Origin: Natrialba chahannaoensis JCM 10990
GTDB lineage: Archaea; Halobacteriota; Halobacteria; Halobacteriales; Natrialbaceae
DNA: 64,000 bases
Direction: 5' to 3'
NCBI RefSeq assembly: GCF_000337135.1
Contig: NZ_AOIN01000096.1
Coordinates: 68,098 to 132,097, forward strand
The translations under genes were made by a program, and so were the position numbers. The notes under the pieces were generated by a model. It did not search any database and was not told the DNA's origin. It was given only the letters and a program-made list of their open reading frames with translations. Shown here in pieces: positions 43,705 to 51,732 of the stretch (the stretch's first letter is position 1; each line of letters opens with the position of its first letter).

Positions 43705-43793
43705 CGCCGTCCCGGACACCGATTCCAACGCAAAACTCGGTTTTCGCGTCTTATTCGCGGCGTTTGTTTTGCCAACCAGGGGCAGGAGACAGC

Positions 43794-46136
43794 CTACAGC
43801 GGAATCGTGAGCAGGTTCCAGTATCCCAACAGCAGGCAGAAGACAGCCGTCGCGAGCACGACGAGCGTGTAGTGAACCCGCGAGCGCAGCGTCCACCACG
43901 ACAGTCGCCAGGACTGGACGGCGTACCCTGCCGCCACGACCGTTCCGAGCGCGCCGACCAGCGGTAACACGGCGAGCAGCTGGAAGCTCGTCGGCGGGCT
44001 ACTGAGCAGCGTGTACGGCTGCAACAGGTAGAGTACGACAGTGCCAGCAAGGAAGCCGAACAGCGCCCCAATCGAGCCGCCGGCGACCCAGCGCGCCCAG
44101 CCTGCGTTGTGAAGCGGTGTTGATGACTGCGAGGACTGGATCTGGGACTGTGTCCGTGTCTGCGGCTGGGACACCGACTTCGATTGTGACTCCTCGGCTA
44201 CGGACGCACTCGAGTCCCCGTCTGACTCAGGGCTGGCACTGTCCGAGCCTGCGGTACTCGAAGCCGCCGAGTCGTCGATCTGCTGTGTCTCAGACGGCGA
44301 TTCCGTGTCAGCCGCACCACTCGGCGCTGACGCAGCGGAATCGGTGTCGGCCTCGCCAGTAGTTGCGTCGGAAATCTCGTTCTCACTCCCGCTATCGCCG
44401 CCACCGCCGCTCCCATCGCTATCACTACGGAACCGCCGCCAACCACGGGCCAGCGGCCAGCCGACGGCTCCCGAGAGCATTCCCAGCATCGTCGCGCCGG
44501 CGACTCCACCGTGCAGCGAGAGCGACTCGTGCCACGGCTGGCGTTCGAACGCCTGAAAATCGAGAAAGAGGTATCGAACGTCACCATCTCGCTCGCCGAA
44601 CGCGAGCTGCGTATCGCCCTCGACCGCCTCGAAGCGGAGCGGCTCGACCTCCACCCATCGGTCGGGACCCCCACCGAAATCTGTGACGAGAAAGCCGTCG
44701 TTGTCGATGCGGACATCGGCGCTGGCCGCTTGCACCGTCGACGGCAGCTTCCCCATCGTCGTCTCGACGACCCGAACGCTGCGGAAGGTGCCCTCGAGTT
44801 CGTCGGCGCGAGCGGGTGGGCCATCGGGCTCGCCTGGTGTCGGCTCGTCCTCAGCCACGGGCAGAAACTCGGCAGCGAACGCCTCGCGGAACTCACCGCT
44901 CGCGACCGCCCCACTGTCGGTGTTGTACGTGACGAAGACACCAAGATCGGCGGCGGGAACCAGCCAGAGATCGCTGTAGAACGAACCAGGGATGTGGCCG
45001 TTGTGCTCGAGCGTCCGGTGTGCCTGCGGACCGATGGTACCCTCGATGAAGCCGAAGGTGAAGCCGTCGAGTTCGTCGTGGTGGGTGAACCACTGCTCCT
45101 GGAGCTGTGCGATGGACTCCGACTCGAGTACCCGACTATCGTCAGTGCCAAGCGAGCCGTCCCCGAGCTGTGCGCGCATGAACTGCGCCATGTCGGTTGC
45201 CGACGCGGTCATCGAGCCGGCGGGGGTGAACTCGACGAGCAGACCGGGCGCTTCCTGGGGCGATCCAAGGAGTGTGCTGTATCCCGTGGCGGTGCTCGCG
45301 CTCGCGGCCTCGTCGGGGAACGGTTGTGTGAACGACGACTGCGTCATCGACAGCGGGTCGAAGACGTTCTCGCGAGCGTACTGTTCGAAGGGTGTGCCGG
45401 CGATATCGGCGACAACCTGGGCGGCGAGTGCGGTTCCGTAGTTCGAGTAGGCGATCACCTCGCCGGACGGGCGGACACGGGCCGGCTGTTCGTCTGAAAG
45501 TACTGTCGGCAAGTCCCGCATGTCGTCGGGATCGGTGACCCATGTTCCCTGAAACCGCTCTTCGAAGCCGGCAGTATGCGTCGCGAGGTGAGCCATCGTA
45601 ATCGGCTCGGCGTCCGTTTCAGGAATCGAGACGGAGTCGAGGTATGTCGTCACGTCTTCGTGTGGATCAAGCTGGCCGTCCTCGATCAGTTGCATCGCGG
45701 CCGTCCAGACGATCGGTTTCGAAACCGACCCGATCCGAAAGCGCGTTTCGCCGGCATCAACCGGCTCGTCCGTGTCGGCGTCTGCCACGCCGTATCCTTT
45801 CGTGAGGATAGCCTCGTCCTCGTGGACGACGGCGACGGATGCGCCGACGATGTCGTGTTCATCGAGGGCGGTGTCCAGTGTGTCGTCGACGAACGACTCG
45901 ACGGCGTCGGGATCTAGCTTTAGATCGAGTTCGGCCTCGTCTTGCTGTGCGTGCAGTGTAGCGGTGGTCGGACCGCTTCGTCCGCTTCCGTTGTGCCCCG
46001 AGCGTTCACCCGGCTCAGACAGTTCGGATGTCGATACATCGGCACCGACGGTGTTCGTAACTGGTCCGGCGAGAGCTGCCGTTCCGAGAAGCGCCGAGCC
46101 GGCGAGCAGTTGCCGGCGGGAGGGATCAGTCGACAT
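43794..46136 (-). CDS. Membrane-anchored serine beta-lactamase-like hydrolase
   Basis: 780 residues. An N-terminal twin-arginine signal (SRRQLLAGSALLGTAALAG) is followed by a class C beta-lactamase/penicillin-binding-like domain: Ser-x-x-Lys in RFRIGSVSKPIVWTAAM, Tyr-x-Asn in VIAYSNYGTALAAQV, and HNGHIPGS in place of the KTG box. Family members act as esterases, D-aminopeptidases or cell-envelope hydrolases; haloarchaea lack peptidoglycan, so the target is unknown. The last third has a Gly/Ser/Glu-rich linker between hydrophobic helices, with a final membrane bundle ending LLLGYWNLLTIPL. ATG 46136 is chosen at the Tat signal. It is divergent from a zinc-ribbon regulator. Confidence 0.9.
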   Translation of the reverse strand: MSTDPSRRQLLAGSALLGTAALAGPVTNTVGADVSTSELSEPGERSGHNGSGRSGPTTATLHAQQDEAELDLKLDPDAVESFVDDTLDTALDEHDIVGASVAVVHEDEAILTKGYGVADADTDEPVDAGETRFRIGSVSKPIVWTAAMQLIEDGQLDPHEDVTTYLDSVSIPETDAEPITMAHLATHTAGFEERFQGTWVTDPDDMRDLPTVLSDEQPARVRPSGEVIAYSNYGTALAAQVVADIAGTPFEQYARENVFDPLSMTQSSFTQPFPDEAASASTATGYSTLLGSPQEAPGLLVEFTPAGSMTASATDMAQFMRAQLGDGSLGTDDSRVLESESIAQLQEQWFTHHDELDGFTFGFIEGTIGPQAHRTLEHNGHIPGSFYSDLWLVPAADLGVFVTYNTDSGAVASGEFREAFAAEFLPVAEDEPTPGEPDGPPARADELEGTFRSVRVVETTMGKLPSTVQAASADVRIDNDGFLVTDFGGGPDRWVEVEPLRFEAVEGDTQLAFGERDGDVRYLFLDFQAFERQPWHESLSLHGGVAGATMLGMLSGAVGWPLARGWRRFRSDSDGSGGGGDSGSENEISDATTGEADTDSAASAPSGAADTESPSETQQIDDSAASSTAGSDSASPESDGDSSASVAEESQSKSVSQPQTRTQSQIQSSQSSTPLHNAGWARWVAGGSIGALFGFLAGTVVLYLLQPYTLLSSPPTSFQLLAVLPLVGALGTVVAAGYAVQSWRLSWWTLRSRVHYTLVVLATAVFCLLLGYWNLLTIPL

Positions 46137-46220
46137 TACAGGTAGTTGTCGATTCAAACGGGTGCAACGTATGTGTTTGGAGTAATATTTTGCTCCTGCC
46201 TCCGTCGATTCGATGACGGG

Positions 46221-46276
46221 AGACGGATAGACAACGGAGAGATGACGGACAGATGATGAGCAGACGGATAGACAAC
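46221..46276. promoter_or_regulatory. Direct repeats in the divergent promoter (candidate operator)
   Basis: The 15-base sequence agacggatagacaac occurs at 46221-46235 and 46262-46276 (41 bases apart), with a weaker relative (caggcggatagg) near 46291-46302. All lie between the serine hydrolase start (46136) and the regulator start (46321). Spacing near four helical turns suits a binding site for the neighbouring winged-helix protein, but no experiment supports this. Confidence 0.45.
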
Positions 46277-46320
46277 AGGCACATAGCAGACAGGCGGATA
46301 GGCCACTTCATCAGAACAGA

Positions 46321-47370
46321 ATGACAGGACCGAACACGACGACCGACGAAACGACACCAAAACGGCCCGCAGACCCGTTCAAATCGCTCGGCAACGAGAC
46401 CCGACTCGAGATCCTCCGCGTGCTCTACGACCATCTGCAGTCGTCGTCACGAGAGGCGACGCTCTCGTACTCGACGCTCCGATCAGAAGTCGGCGTCGAG
46501 GATAAGGGTAACTTCAACTATCACCTGCGACAGCTGGACGGACTGTTCGTCGAGCGCGGGAGCGGGACCGAGACCGAGGCTGCGACCAGTACCGGTTCTG
46601 GGACCGGTAGCGACACTGGCACCGAGACCACCGCCGACACGGATTCCAGTACCAACACTGATTCCAGCACCGACGGCTACCGCCTCACGTTCGCCGGCTT
46701 CGAAATCGCCAAAGTGATCGACGTCGACGCCTGGCGGTCACACGAACCGTGTGGCCCCGTCGTACTCGACAACCCGAGAGACGACTGTGTCGATACCGGG
46801 AGGAACGATACACACGACGACCCGACAGCACAGCACCCACTGACGGCAACCTACGAGGACAGCGTCGTCGAGATCCGTCGCGGCGATGACCTCCTGTACG
46901 CTCACGCCGTCCGACCCACCGGCGCGGCGGCGCGAGGAATGGCGGTTGACGAACTGCTCGACACCGCCTCGACGCTGTGGCGACACACCGTCGAACAGTT
47001 GCTCGAGACCATCTGTCCCTACTGTCACGCGCCCATCGAGCGAACACTCGAGTACACCCCGAACCGGCACTGGGAACACACGTTCAGTGCGAACTGTAAC
47101 GAGTGTGGCTCTCTCGGGGGATCACACGTGGGTATCGTCGCGATCACTCATCCGGCTGCGATTGCGTTCTGCTGGGAACACGGGCTAGATCTCACGAGTA
47201 CCCGTGTCTGGAACCTTCCGTTCGTGGACGACAACGCGGTAACGGTCCTGAATGACGAGCCGCGCCGCCTGCGACTCACCATCGAGTTCGAATCGGCACG
47301 ACTCAAGCTAGTCGTCACCGACGACGTTCGGGTCGTCGACACAGAGCGGGTGTGTCGAGCGGAATCGTAG
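46321..47370 (+). CDS. ArsR-like winged-helix regulator with zinc ribbon, second copy
   Basis: 349 residues with the same plan as the protein at 2692: DPFKSLGNETRLEILRVLYDHL and FNYHLRQLDGLFVERG form the winged helix, and ETICPYCHAPIERTLEY with NCNECGSLGG forms the C-terminal zinc ribbon. A Thr/Asp/Ser repeat insert (about residues 80-118) sits in the wing. It is divergent from the membrane serine hydrolase, mirroring the CPBP-protease/regulator pair at 1830-3555. It is probably a repressor or activator of that neighbour and possibly of itself through the direct repeats at 46221. Confidence 0.83.
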   Translation: MTGPNTTTDETTPKRPADPFKSLGNETRLEILRVLYDHLQSSSREATLSYSTLRSEVGVEDKGNFNYHLRQLDGLFVERGSGTETEAATSTGSGTGSDTGTETTADTDSSTNTDSSTDGYRLTFAGFEIAKVIDVDAWRSHEPCGPVVLDNPRDDCVDTGRNDTHDDPTAQHPLTATYEDSVVEIRRGDDLLYAHAVRPTGAAARGMAVDELLDTASTLWRHTVEQLLETICPYCHAPIERTLEYTPNRHWEHTFSANCNECGSLGGSHVGIVAITHPAAIAFCWEHGLDLTSTRVWNLPFVDDNAVTVLNDEPRRLRLTIEFESARLKLVVTDDVRVVDTERVCRAES

Positions 47371-47381
47371 CGCTCCAGCCG

Positions 47382-47669
47382 TCACACTTCGTCGACGAGG
47401 TGCGAGAAATTGTCGGTGTCGACGATCTCCATTGTCTGCGCCTGAAGGCCGTGCCGACGCAGTGTGAGTGCAGATTTGAACGCCGCCTCGCGGTCGCCTG
47501 CCTCGAACACGGCAAGAAAGTCGTGCTCACCGAGAATCGCGTACGATTCTTTGAGGGAGACATTGTGCTGCTCGAACTCCGTGTGCACTTCGCCCCAGAT
47601 TGACGCGAGTTCCTGTACGTTCTGGACGTCTCGATCGTCAACGTCGATCAGTGATGCGTACGTTGGCAT
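47382..47669 (-). CDS. GYD-domain protein
   Basis: 95 residues, a single compact ferredoxin-like alpha+beta domain: MPTYASLIDVDDRDVQNVQELASIWGE, then YAILGEHDFLAVFEAGDREAAFKSALTLRRHGLQAQTMEI. This matches the GYD family (PF08734-type), short proteins of unknown function. It is convergent with the regulator at 46321 (11-base gap) and divergent from pyk. The length is complete for the family. Confidence 0.82.
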   Translation of the reverse strand: MPTYASLIDVDDRDVQNVQELASIWGEVHTEFEQHNVSLKESYAILGEHDFLAVFEAGDREAAFKSALTLRRHGLQAQTMEIVDTDNFSHLVDEV

Positions 47670-47791
47670 ATCTCAGGACGATCCGGACAGACGGAAAACG
47701 GTTGTCGTGGCACACGACGGTCGCAGTAAAGTCAAACTCGTCTTCGAGTAAGTCACCTATCTTTTTGCCCATGCCCACGCTAGCGCAAGCC

Positions 47792-49573
47792 ATGAGAAAC
47801 GCAAAGATCGTCTGTACGCTAGGTCCCGCATCGAGCGATCAGCGGACGATTCGCGACCTCGCCGACGCTGGGATGTCCGTCGCTCGACTGAACGCGAGTC
47901 ATGGTAGCCGCGCGGACCGAGCCGAACTCATCGACCGCGTCCGCACGGTCGACGAGCAACGCGAGAAGCCCGTTGCCGTCATGCTCGACATGCAGGGACC
48001 CGAGATTCGCACCGCTCCACTTCCCGAGGGCGAAACGGTGACACTCGAGTCCAACTCCGAAATCGAGTTCGTCGAGAGCGACGAGGTATCGAGTGAACAG
48101 GTCGGGCTTTCGCTACCGATCGAGGCTGTCGAAGTCGGTGACCGAATCCTGCTCGATGACGGCCTGATCGAGACGACGGTCCGCGAGCACAAGGGCGACA
48201 TCATACGGGCACACGTCGACACGGGTGGCGAACTCGGCGGCCGGAAGGGTGTGAACGTCCCCGGCGTCGACCTGGACTTAGATGTCGTCACCGAGTCCGA
48301 CCGGAAGGACCTGGAACTGGCCGCCGAGAAGGAGGTCGACTTCGTCGCGGCGAGTTTCGTCCGCGACGCCGAGGATGTCCTCGAAGTCAGCGAGGTACTC
48401 GAGAGCTTCGGCGCGGAGATTCCGATCATCTCGAAGATCGAGCGCGTTGGGGCGGTAGATAACCTAGACGAGATCATCGACGCCTCGGACGGAATCATGG
48501 TCGCCCGCGGTGATCTGGGCGTCGAGTGTCCGATGGAGGACGTGCCGATGATTCAGAAGCGGATTATCCGGAAGTGTCGCGAGGCCGGTCTGCCGGTCAT
48601 CACGGCGACGGAGATGCTGGATTCGATGGTTCACGCGCGCCGACCCACACGGGCGGAGGCCTCGGACGTGGCCAACGCCGTTCTCGACGGCACGGACGCG
48701 GTGATGCTCTCGGCGGAGACCGCCATCGGCGACCATCCCGTTGCTGTCGTCGACGCGATGGACAGCATCGTTTGCGAGGTCGAGAATTCGGCGGAGTACG
48801 ACGAACTGCTAGAGCAGCGCGTTCCCGCAGCCGGCGAGGCCCGAACGGACGCGCTGGCGCGGTCGGCTCGCTTCCTCGCGCGAGACATCGGCGCTGACGC
48901 AGTCGTCGCGGCGACCGAATCCGGCTACACGGCGCTGAAGACGGCGAAGTACCGGCCGGGTGTTCCCGTCGTCGCCTCGACACCGAGCCATCGCGTCCGG
49001 CGGAAGCTCGCCCTCTCGTGGGGTGTCACCCCGCTGTACGCCGAAGTCTCCGATCAGGGAGCCGATGCCGTCGTCGAAAAAGCGGTGCAAGCAGCACTCG
49101 AGGCCGGCGTCGCCGAGAGCGGTGACACCGTGGTCGTCCTCTGTGGAATGATGACCGAACTCGAGGGCGCGAACACGACGAACATGCTGAAGGTCCACGT
49201 CGCCGCGGAGGCGCTGACGACGGGTCGCGTTGTCGTCGGTGGTCGCGCTACGGGACCGGTCGCACGCGTGCCGGACGGCGACCTTACCGACGTTCCAGAA
49301 GGGGCGATCATCGTCCTCCCGTCGGGCTTCGACGAGGAATTCACGGGCGATCTGCACACGATCGGCGGCATCGTCAACGCGCAGCGGGGGATGACCGGCT
49401 ATCCTGCGCTGGTCGCACGGGAAATCGATGTGCCGATGGTCAGTGGTGCGGATATTCCGGACACCGACGCTGGGACGGTCGTAACCGTTGACGCGGAACG
49501 CGGCGTCGTCTACGAGGGCGACATCGGGGCCCGACACCACCGAGATGATCAACCAAGTCGACACACCCAGTAA
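47792..49573 (+). CDS. pyk: Pyruvate kinase with degenerate C-terminal phosphohistidine-like domain
   Basis: 593 residues. It makes pyruvate and ATP from PEP. Signatures: MRNAKIVCTLGPASSD, MLDMQGPEIRTAPLPEG, ISKIERVGAVDNLDEII, VARGDLGVECPMEDVPMIQK, and ITATEMLDSMVHARRPTRAEASD. The usual C-terminal allosteric domain is followed by about 90 residues resembling the PEP-synthase mobile domain (GGIVNAQRGMTGYPALVAREIDVPMVSG), but the reactive His position is Tyr, so it cannot be phosphorylated the same way. ATG 47792 fits the TATA-like cctatcttttt at 47757-47766; ATG 47771 is an alternative. It opposes ppsA in carbon flow. Confidence 0.95.
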   Translation: MRNAKIVCTLGPASSDQRTIRDLADAGMSVARLNASHGSRADRAELIDRVRTVDEQREKPVAVMLDMQGPEIRTAPLPEGETVTLESNSEIEFVESDEVSSEQVGLSLPIEAVEVGDRILLDDGLIETTVREHKGDIIRAHVDTGGELGGRKGVNVPGVDLDLDVVTESDRKDLELAAEKEVDFVAASFVRDAEDVLEVSEVLESFGAEIPIISKIERVGAVDNLDEIIDASDGIMVARGDLGVECPMEDVPMIQKRIIRKCREAGLPVITATEMLDSMVHARRPTRAEASDVANAVLDGTDAVMLSAETAIGDHPVAVVDAMDSIVCEVENSAEYDELLEQRVPAAGEARTDALARSARFLARDIGADAVVAATESGYTALKTAKYRPGVPVVASTPSHRVRRKLALSWGVTPLYAEVSDQGADAVVEKAVQAALEAGVAESGDTVVVLCGMMTELEGANTTNMLKVHVAAEALTTGRVVVGGRATGPVARVPDGDLTDVPEGAIIVLPSGFDEEFTGDLHTIGGIVNAQRGMTGYPALVAREIDVPMVSGADIPDTDAGTVVTVDAERGVVYEGDIGARHHRDDQPSRHTQ

Positions 49574-49665
49574 CTACGCCGAGACTGTCCGAGACTGAAT
49601 ACTCTCTCGGGCCAGCCGATCACCAGGACGGCGGGTTTTTGACGCCGGCCCGTGTACTTCTCTTC

Positions 49666-50079
49666 ATGGTAGACGAGACGTCCGATGACGGCCGTCGTGA
49701 GGACGACTGGGGGGCGTCGTGGGGGACGGAGTCAGAACCTGAGCCCGACTCTGAGCCTGAGTCTGAGCCCGAACCTGAACTCGAGTCCAAACCTGACCCC
49801 GAACTACGCGCAAATCAACCGACAACACCGGATAACCGCGCAGAGACGGATCGCATCTCGATCGATCTCTCGCGAGACTCCGGTAGCGACACAACCCAAG
49901 ACGTAGCCCACCAGTCCGACAGCGAGACCGAGACAGACGAAGACGACCCCTACGCTCCCGAGCCCAGTTCGACGCCCATCGAGGCCGGCGATCCGTCACT
50001 CGAGAACGCACTCTTCGTCGCACTCGGCGCGCTCATCATGATTCTCGTCCTCGCCCGCGTCGTCTCGATCATGGTCTGA
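49666..50079 (+). CDS. Acidic protein with C-terminal membrane anchor
   Basis: 137 residues. A long disordered acidic region (with Pro/Glu/Asp/Ser tetrapeptide-like repeats such as EPEPDSEPESEPEPE) ends in one hydrophobic segment (LENALFVALGALIMILVLARVVSIMV), so it is a tail-anchored protein. ATG 49666 is chosen at the polar N-terminus (MVDETSDDG). It resembles short haloarchaeal proteins grouped as DUF7312-like, but the family call is tentative. It follows pyk by 92 bases. Confidence 0.72.
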   Translation: MVDETSDDGRREDDWGASWGTESEPEPDSEPESEPEPELESKPDPELRANQPTTPDNRAETDRISIDLSRDSGSDTTQDVAHQSDSETETDEDDPYAPEPSSTPIEAGDPSLENALFVALGALIMILVLARVVSIMV

Positions 50080-50114
50080 CCGCCACGAGCAGTCGCCTCG
50101 TCCCTCTCCTCAGT

Positions 50115-50582
50115 TCAAATTTCCGTGAGCTCTTTCGCGCGCTCCAGTCCCTTCGTCGCTTCAGTCTTCGTCTCCTCGAGTGGCTCGACAATCTCGTCGG
50201 GCAAATCCATCCGATCCGCAAGCGCCAGCAGCGTCTCGAGTTTCGTGCTCTCGAGGCGCTCGATCGTCCGGCCGAGTTCGGCCTCGACGAGATCGCCGAG
50301 CGCCGGGTCCTGTACGTCCGCAATCAGGTCCTCGCGTTCGCTCGTGAGGGTATCGAGCACGTCACTCTCGATGACGCCCGGTTCGGCCTCGATCACATTG
50401 AATAGCGGTTCGATCCGGCCGATCTGTTCGGTCGTGGTCTCGCTGTGGGCCATCTAGAACGACTCGAGTTCCTCGTCGGTCGTGGCCTCGGCCAGTTCGG
50501 TCAGGAAGTCTTCGAGTTCGCGCTCGAGGTGGTAGAACTCACGCAGTCGCTGGATGAACAGGTCTCGTTCGGTTTCGATCAT
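50115..50582 (-). pseudogene. DUF892/YciF-like ferritin-fold gene interrupted by one in-frame TAG
   Basis: Minus-strand frame: ATG at 50582, 42 codons (MIETERDLFIQRLREFYHLE ... ATTDEELESF), a TAG at 50456-50454, then immediately ATG at 50453 and 112 more residues (MAHSETTTEQIGRIEPLF ... GLERAKELTEI) to 50115. The two parts are in the same frame. Together (155 residues) they match the ferritin-like DUF892 (YciF) pattern with no gap: ELxxF-H-T-Q-RLE-LF, where the TAG falls at the conserved aromatic position after ELES. One base change (TAC or TTC to TAG) explains it. The second half may still be made from its own ATG. Alternatives: sequencing error, suppression, or true split. Confidence 0.8.
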
Positions 50583-50715
50583 GTCCGTGAGGGAACCGCC
50601 GTGTCCCAAAGCGGTTCGCGTCGTGTGACAACCTGGTGGCAGGCCGCTGCAGTAGCCAATCAGTCAGCTATCTGGATATATTTATGCGGTGCTGTCGATT
50701 AGTCAAACTGATTGC

Positions 50716-51504
50716 ATGCGACAGCTTGCCGCCCTCCTGTTGGTTGCCCTGCTCGTGATGAGTGCCGGCTGTAGCGCGTTCGACTCATCTCCGAACGGTG
50801 ACCGGGACCCACTCACCGCCGAGAACGACGAACTCGTGCCGGGAGTCACCGAGGACGGAATCACCGACACGACCGCCTTCGCGAACGCTCACTACGACGC
50901 ACTCGAGTACAGCGAGTTCGAACGAACGGAACAGCGAGTGATACACAACGAGTCGGGTGATGTCGTTCGCACGACAAACACGACACAGACGGTTACCGAG
51001 GATGCGGCTCGTTACGTACTGCGGGTCGATCCGGATTCGCTTGCGGACCCTGAGCCGGATGCGGTGATGACACGCGAAACGTGGCGGGAAGACGGGGACC
51101 GGATGAGTATCAGCCGCGTCACCGATGCTGTGGGTACTACTGAATTCCACGGTCAGAACATGGGTCTGGAGTCGACGAGCCTTCCAGTGTCGTTGTACGA
51201 ACTCAGCGAAGTCGAGCACACGGTCAGTGTCGATGAGTCTGACAGTGGTATTGAACGGTACCGAATCGAAGGCGCGGGCAACATTACCCAACACAGTGAT
51301 CAGCACGTCGAGTTCGACCTTCTGGTCGACTCGTCGGGTCTGATTCAAACCTACAACATTACCCAAATGATGCCGGTCGACAACGAAGAACAAACCTGGG
51401 TGCACGTCGGCGAGTTCACCCGCGACGACGACCTCGAACTCGAGGAACCCGACTGGGTCGAGGAGGGCTGGGCCGAACTCGAGTCTCAGGCGGCTGAGGA
51501 CTGA
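50716..51504 (+). CDS. Sec-type lipoprotein (DUF7537-like)
   Basis: 262 residues. It begins MRQLAALLLVALLVMSAGCSAF: a hydrophobic signal without twin arginines, with a lipobox at Ser-Ala-Gly-Cys, so Sec-exported and lipid-anchored. The mature part is a beta-rich domain that recalls the outer-membrane-lipoprotein-like (LolA/LppX) fold seen in haloarchaeal DUF7537 proteins: TEQRVIHNESGDVVRTTNTTQTV, repeated edge strands, and VEFDLLVDSSGLIQTYNITQ. TATA-like atatttatg at 50678-50686 lies 30-38 bases before the ATG at 50716. The stop touches the convergent symporter subunit's stop. Confidence 0.82.
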   Translation: MRQLAALLLVALLVMSAGCSAFDSSPNGDRDPLTAENDELVPGVTEDGITDTTAFANAHYDALEYSEFERTEQRVIHNESGDVVRTTNTTQTVTEDAARYVLRVDPDSLADPEPDAVMTRETWREDGDRMSISRVTDAVGTTEFHGQNMGLESTSLPVSLYELSEVEHTVSVDESDSGIERYRIEGAGNITQHSDQHVEFDLLVDSSGLIQTYNITQMMPVDNEEQTWVHVGEFTRDDDLELEEPDWVEEGWAELESQAAED

Positions 51505-51732
51505 TCAGCCGGCGATGACGAGCAACGCCAGCAAGAGTACGAAGAAGCCGACCCAGATCAGCAGCGAGACTTTTGTGTACGACCACGGTTCGGGCTCGAA
51601 CTGCTGGCCGCTCTCGACGCCGTCTTCGGCGAAGCCCTGTCTGAGGAACCAGTAGACGACGAGCCCACCGAACGCGGTTGCGGAGAGCCAGATGAGGGCA
51701 ACCAGAACGACGAAGCCGGTCTGGCCGATCAT
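51505..51732 (-). CDS. Small two-helix membrane subunit next to the symporter
   Basis: 75 residues, starting MIGQTGFVVLVALIWLSATA. Two hydrophobic helices flank a polar loop (RQGFAEDGVESGQQFEPEPWSYTKV). Its start codon overlaps the stop of the sodium:solute symporter gene (ATGA), so the two form an operon with translational coupling. It resembles small DUF-type companions of SSS transporters, likely a stabilising or modulating subunit. Its stop abuts that of the convergent lipoprotein. Confidence 0.78.
   Translation of the reverse strand: MIGQTGFVVLVALIWLSATAFGGLVVYWFLRQGFAEDGVESGQQFEPEPWSYTKVSLLIWVGFFVLLLALLVIAG

Noticed and set aside
50454..50456. Pyrrolysine at the TAG in the DUF892-like gene.
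   Set aside because: The codon is at an ordinary structural position, and pyrrolysine use is not known in Halobacteria; a nonsense mutation is simpler. It cannot be excluded without the rest of the genome.
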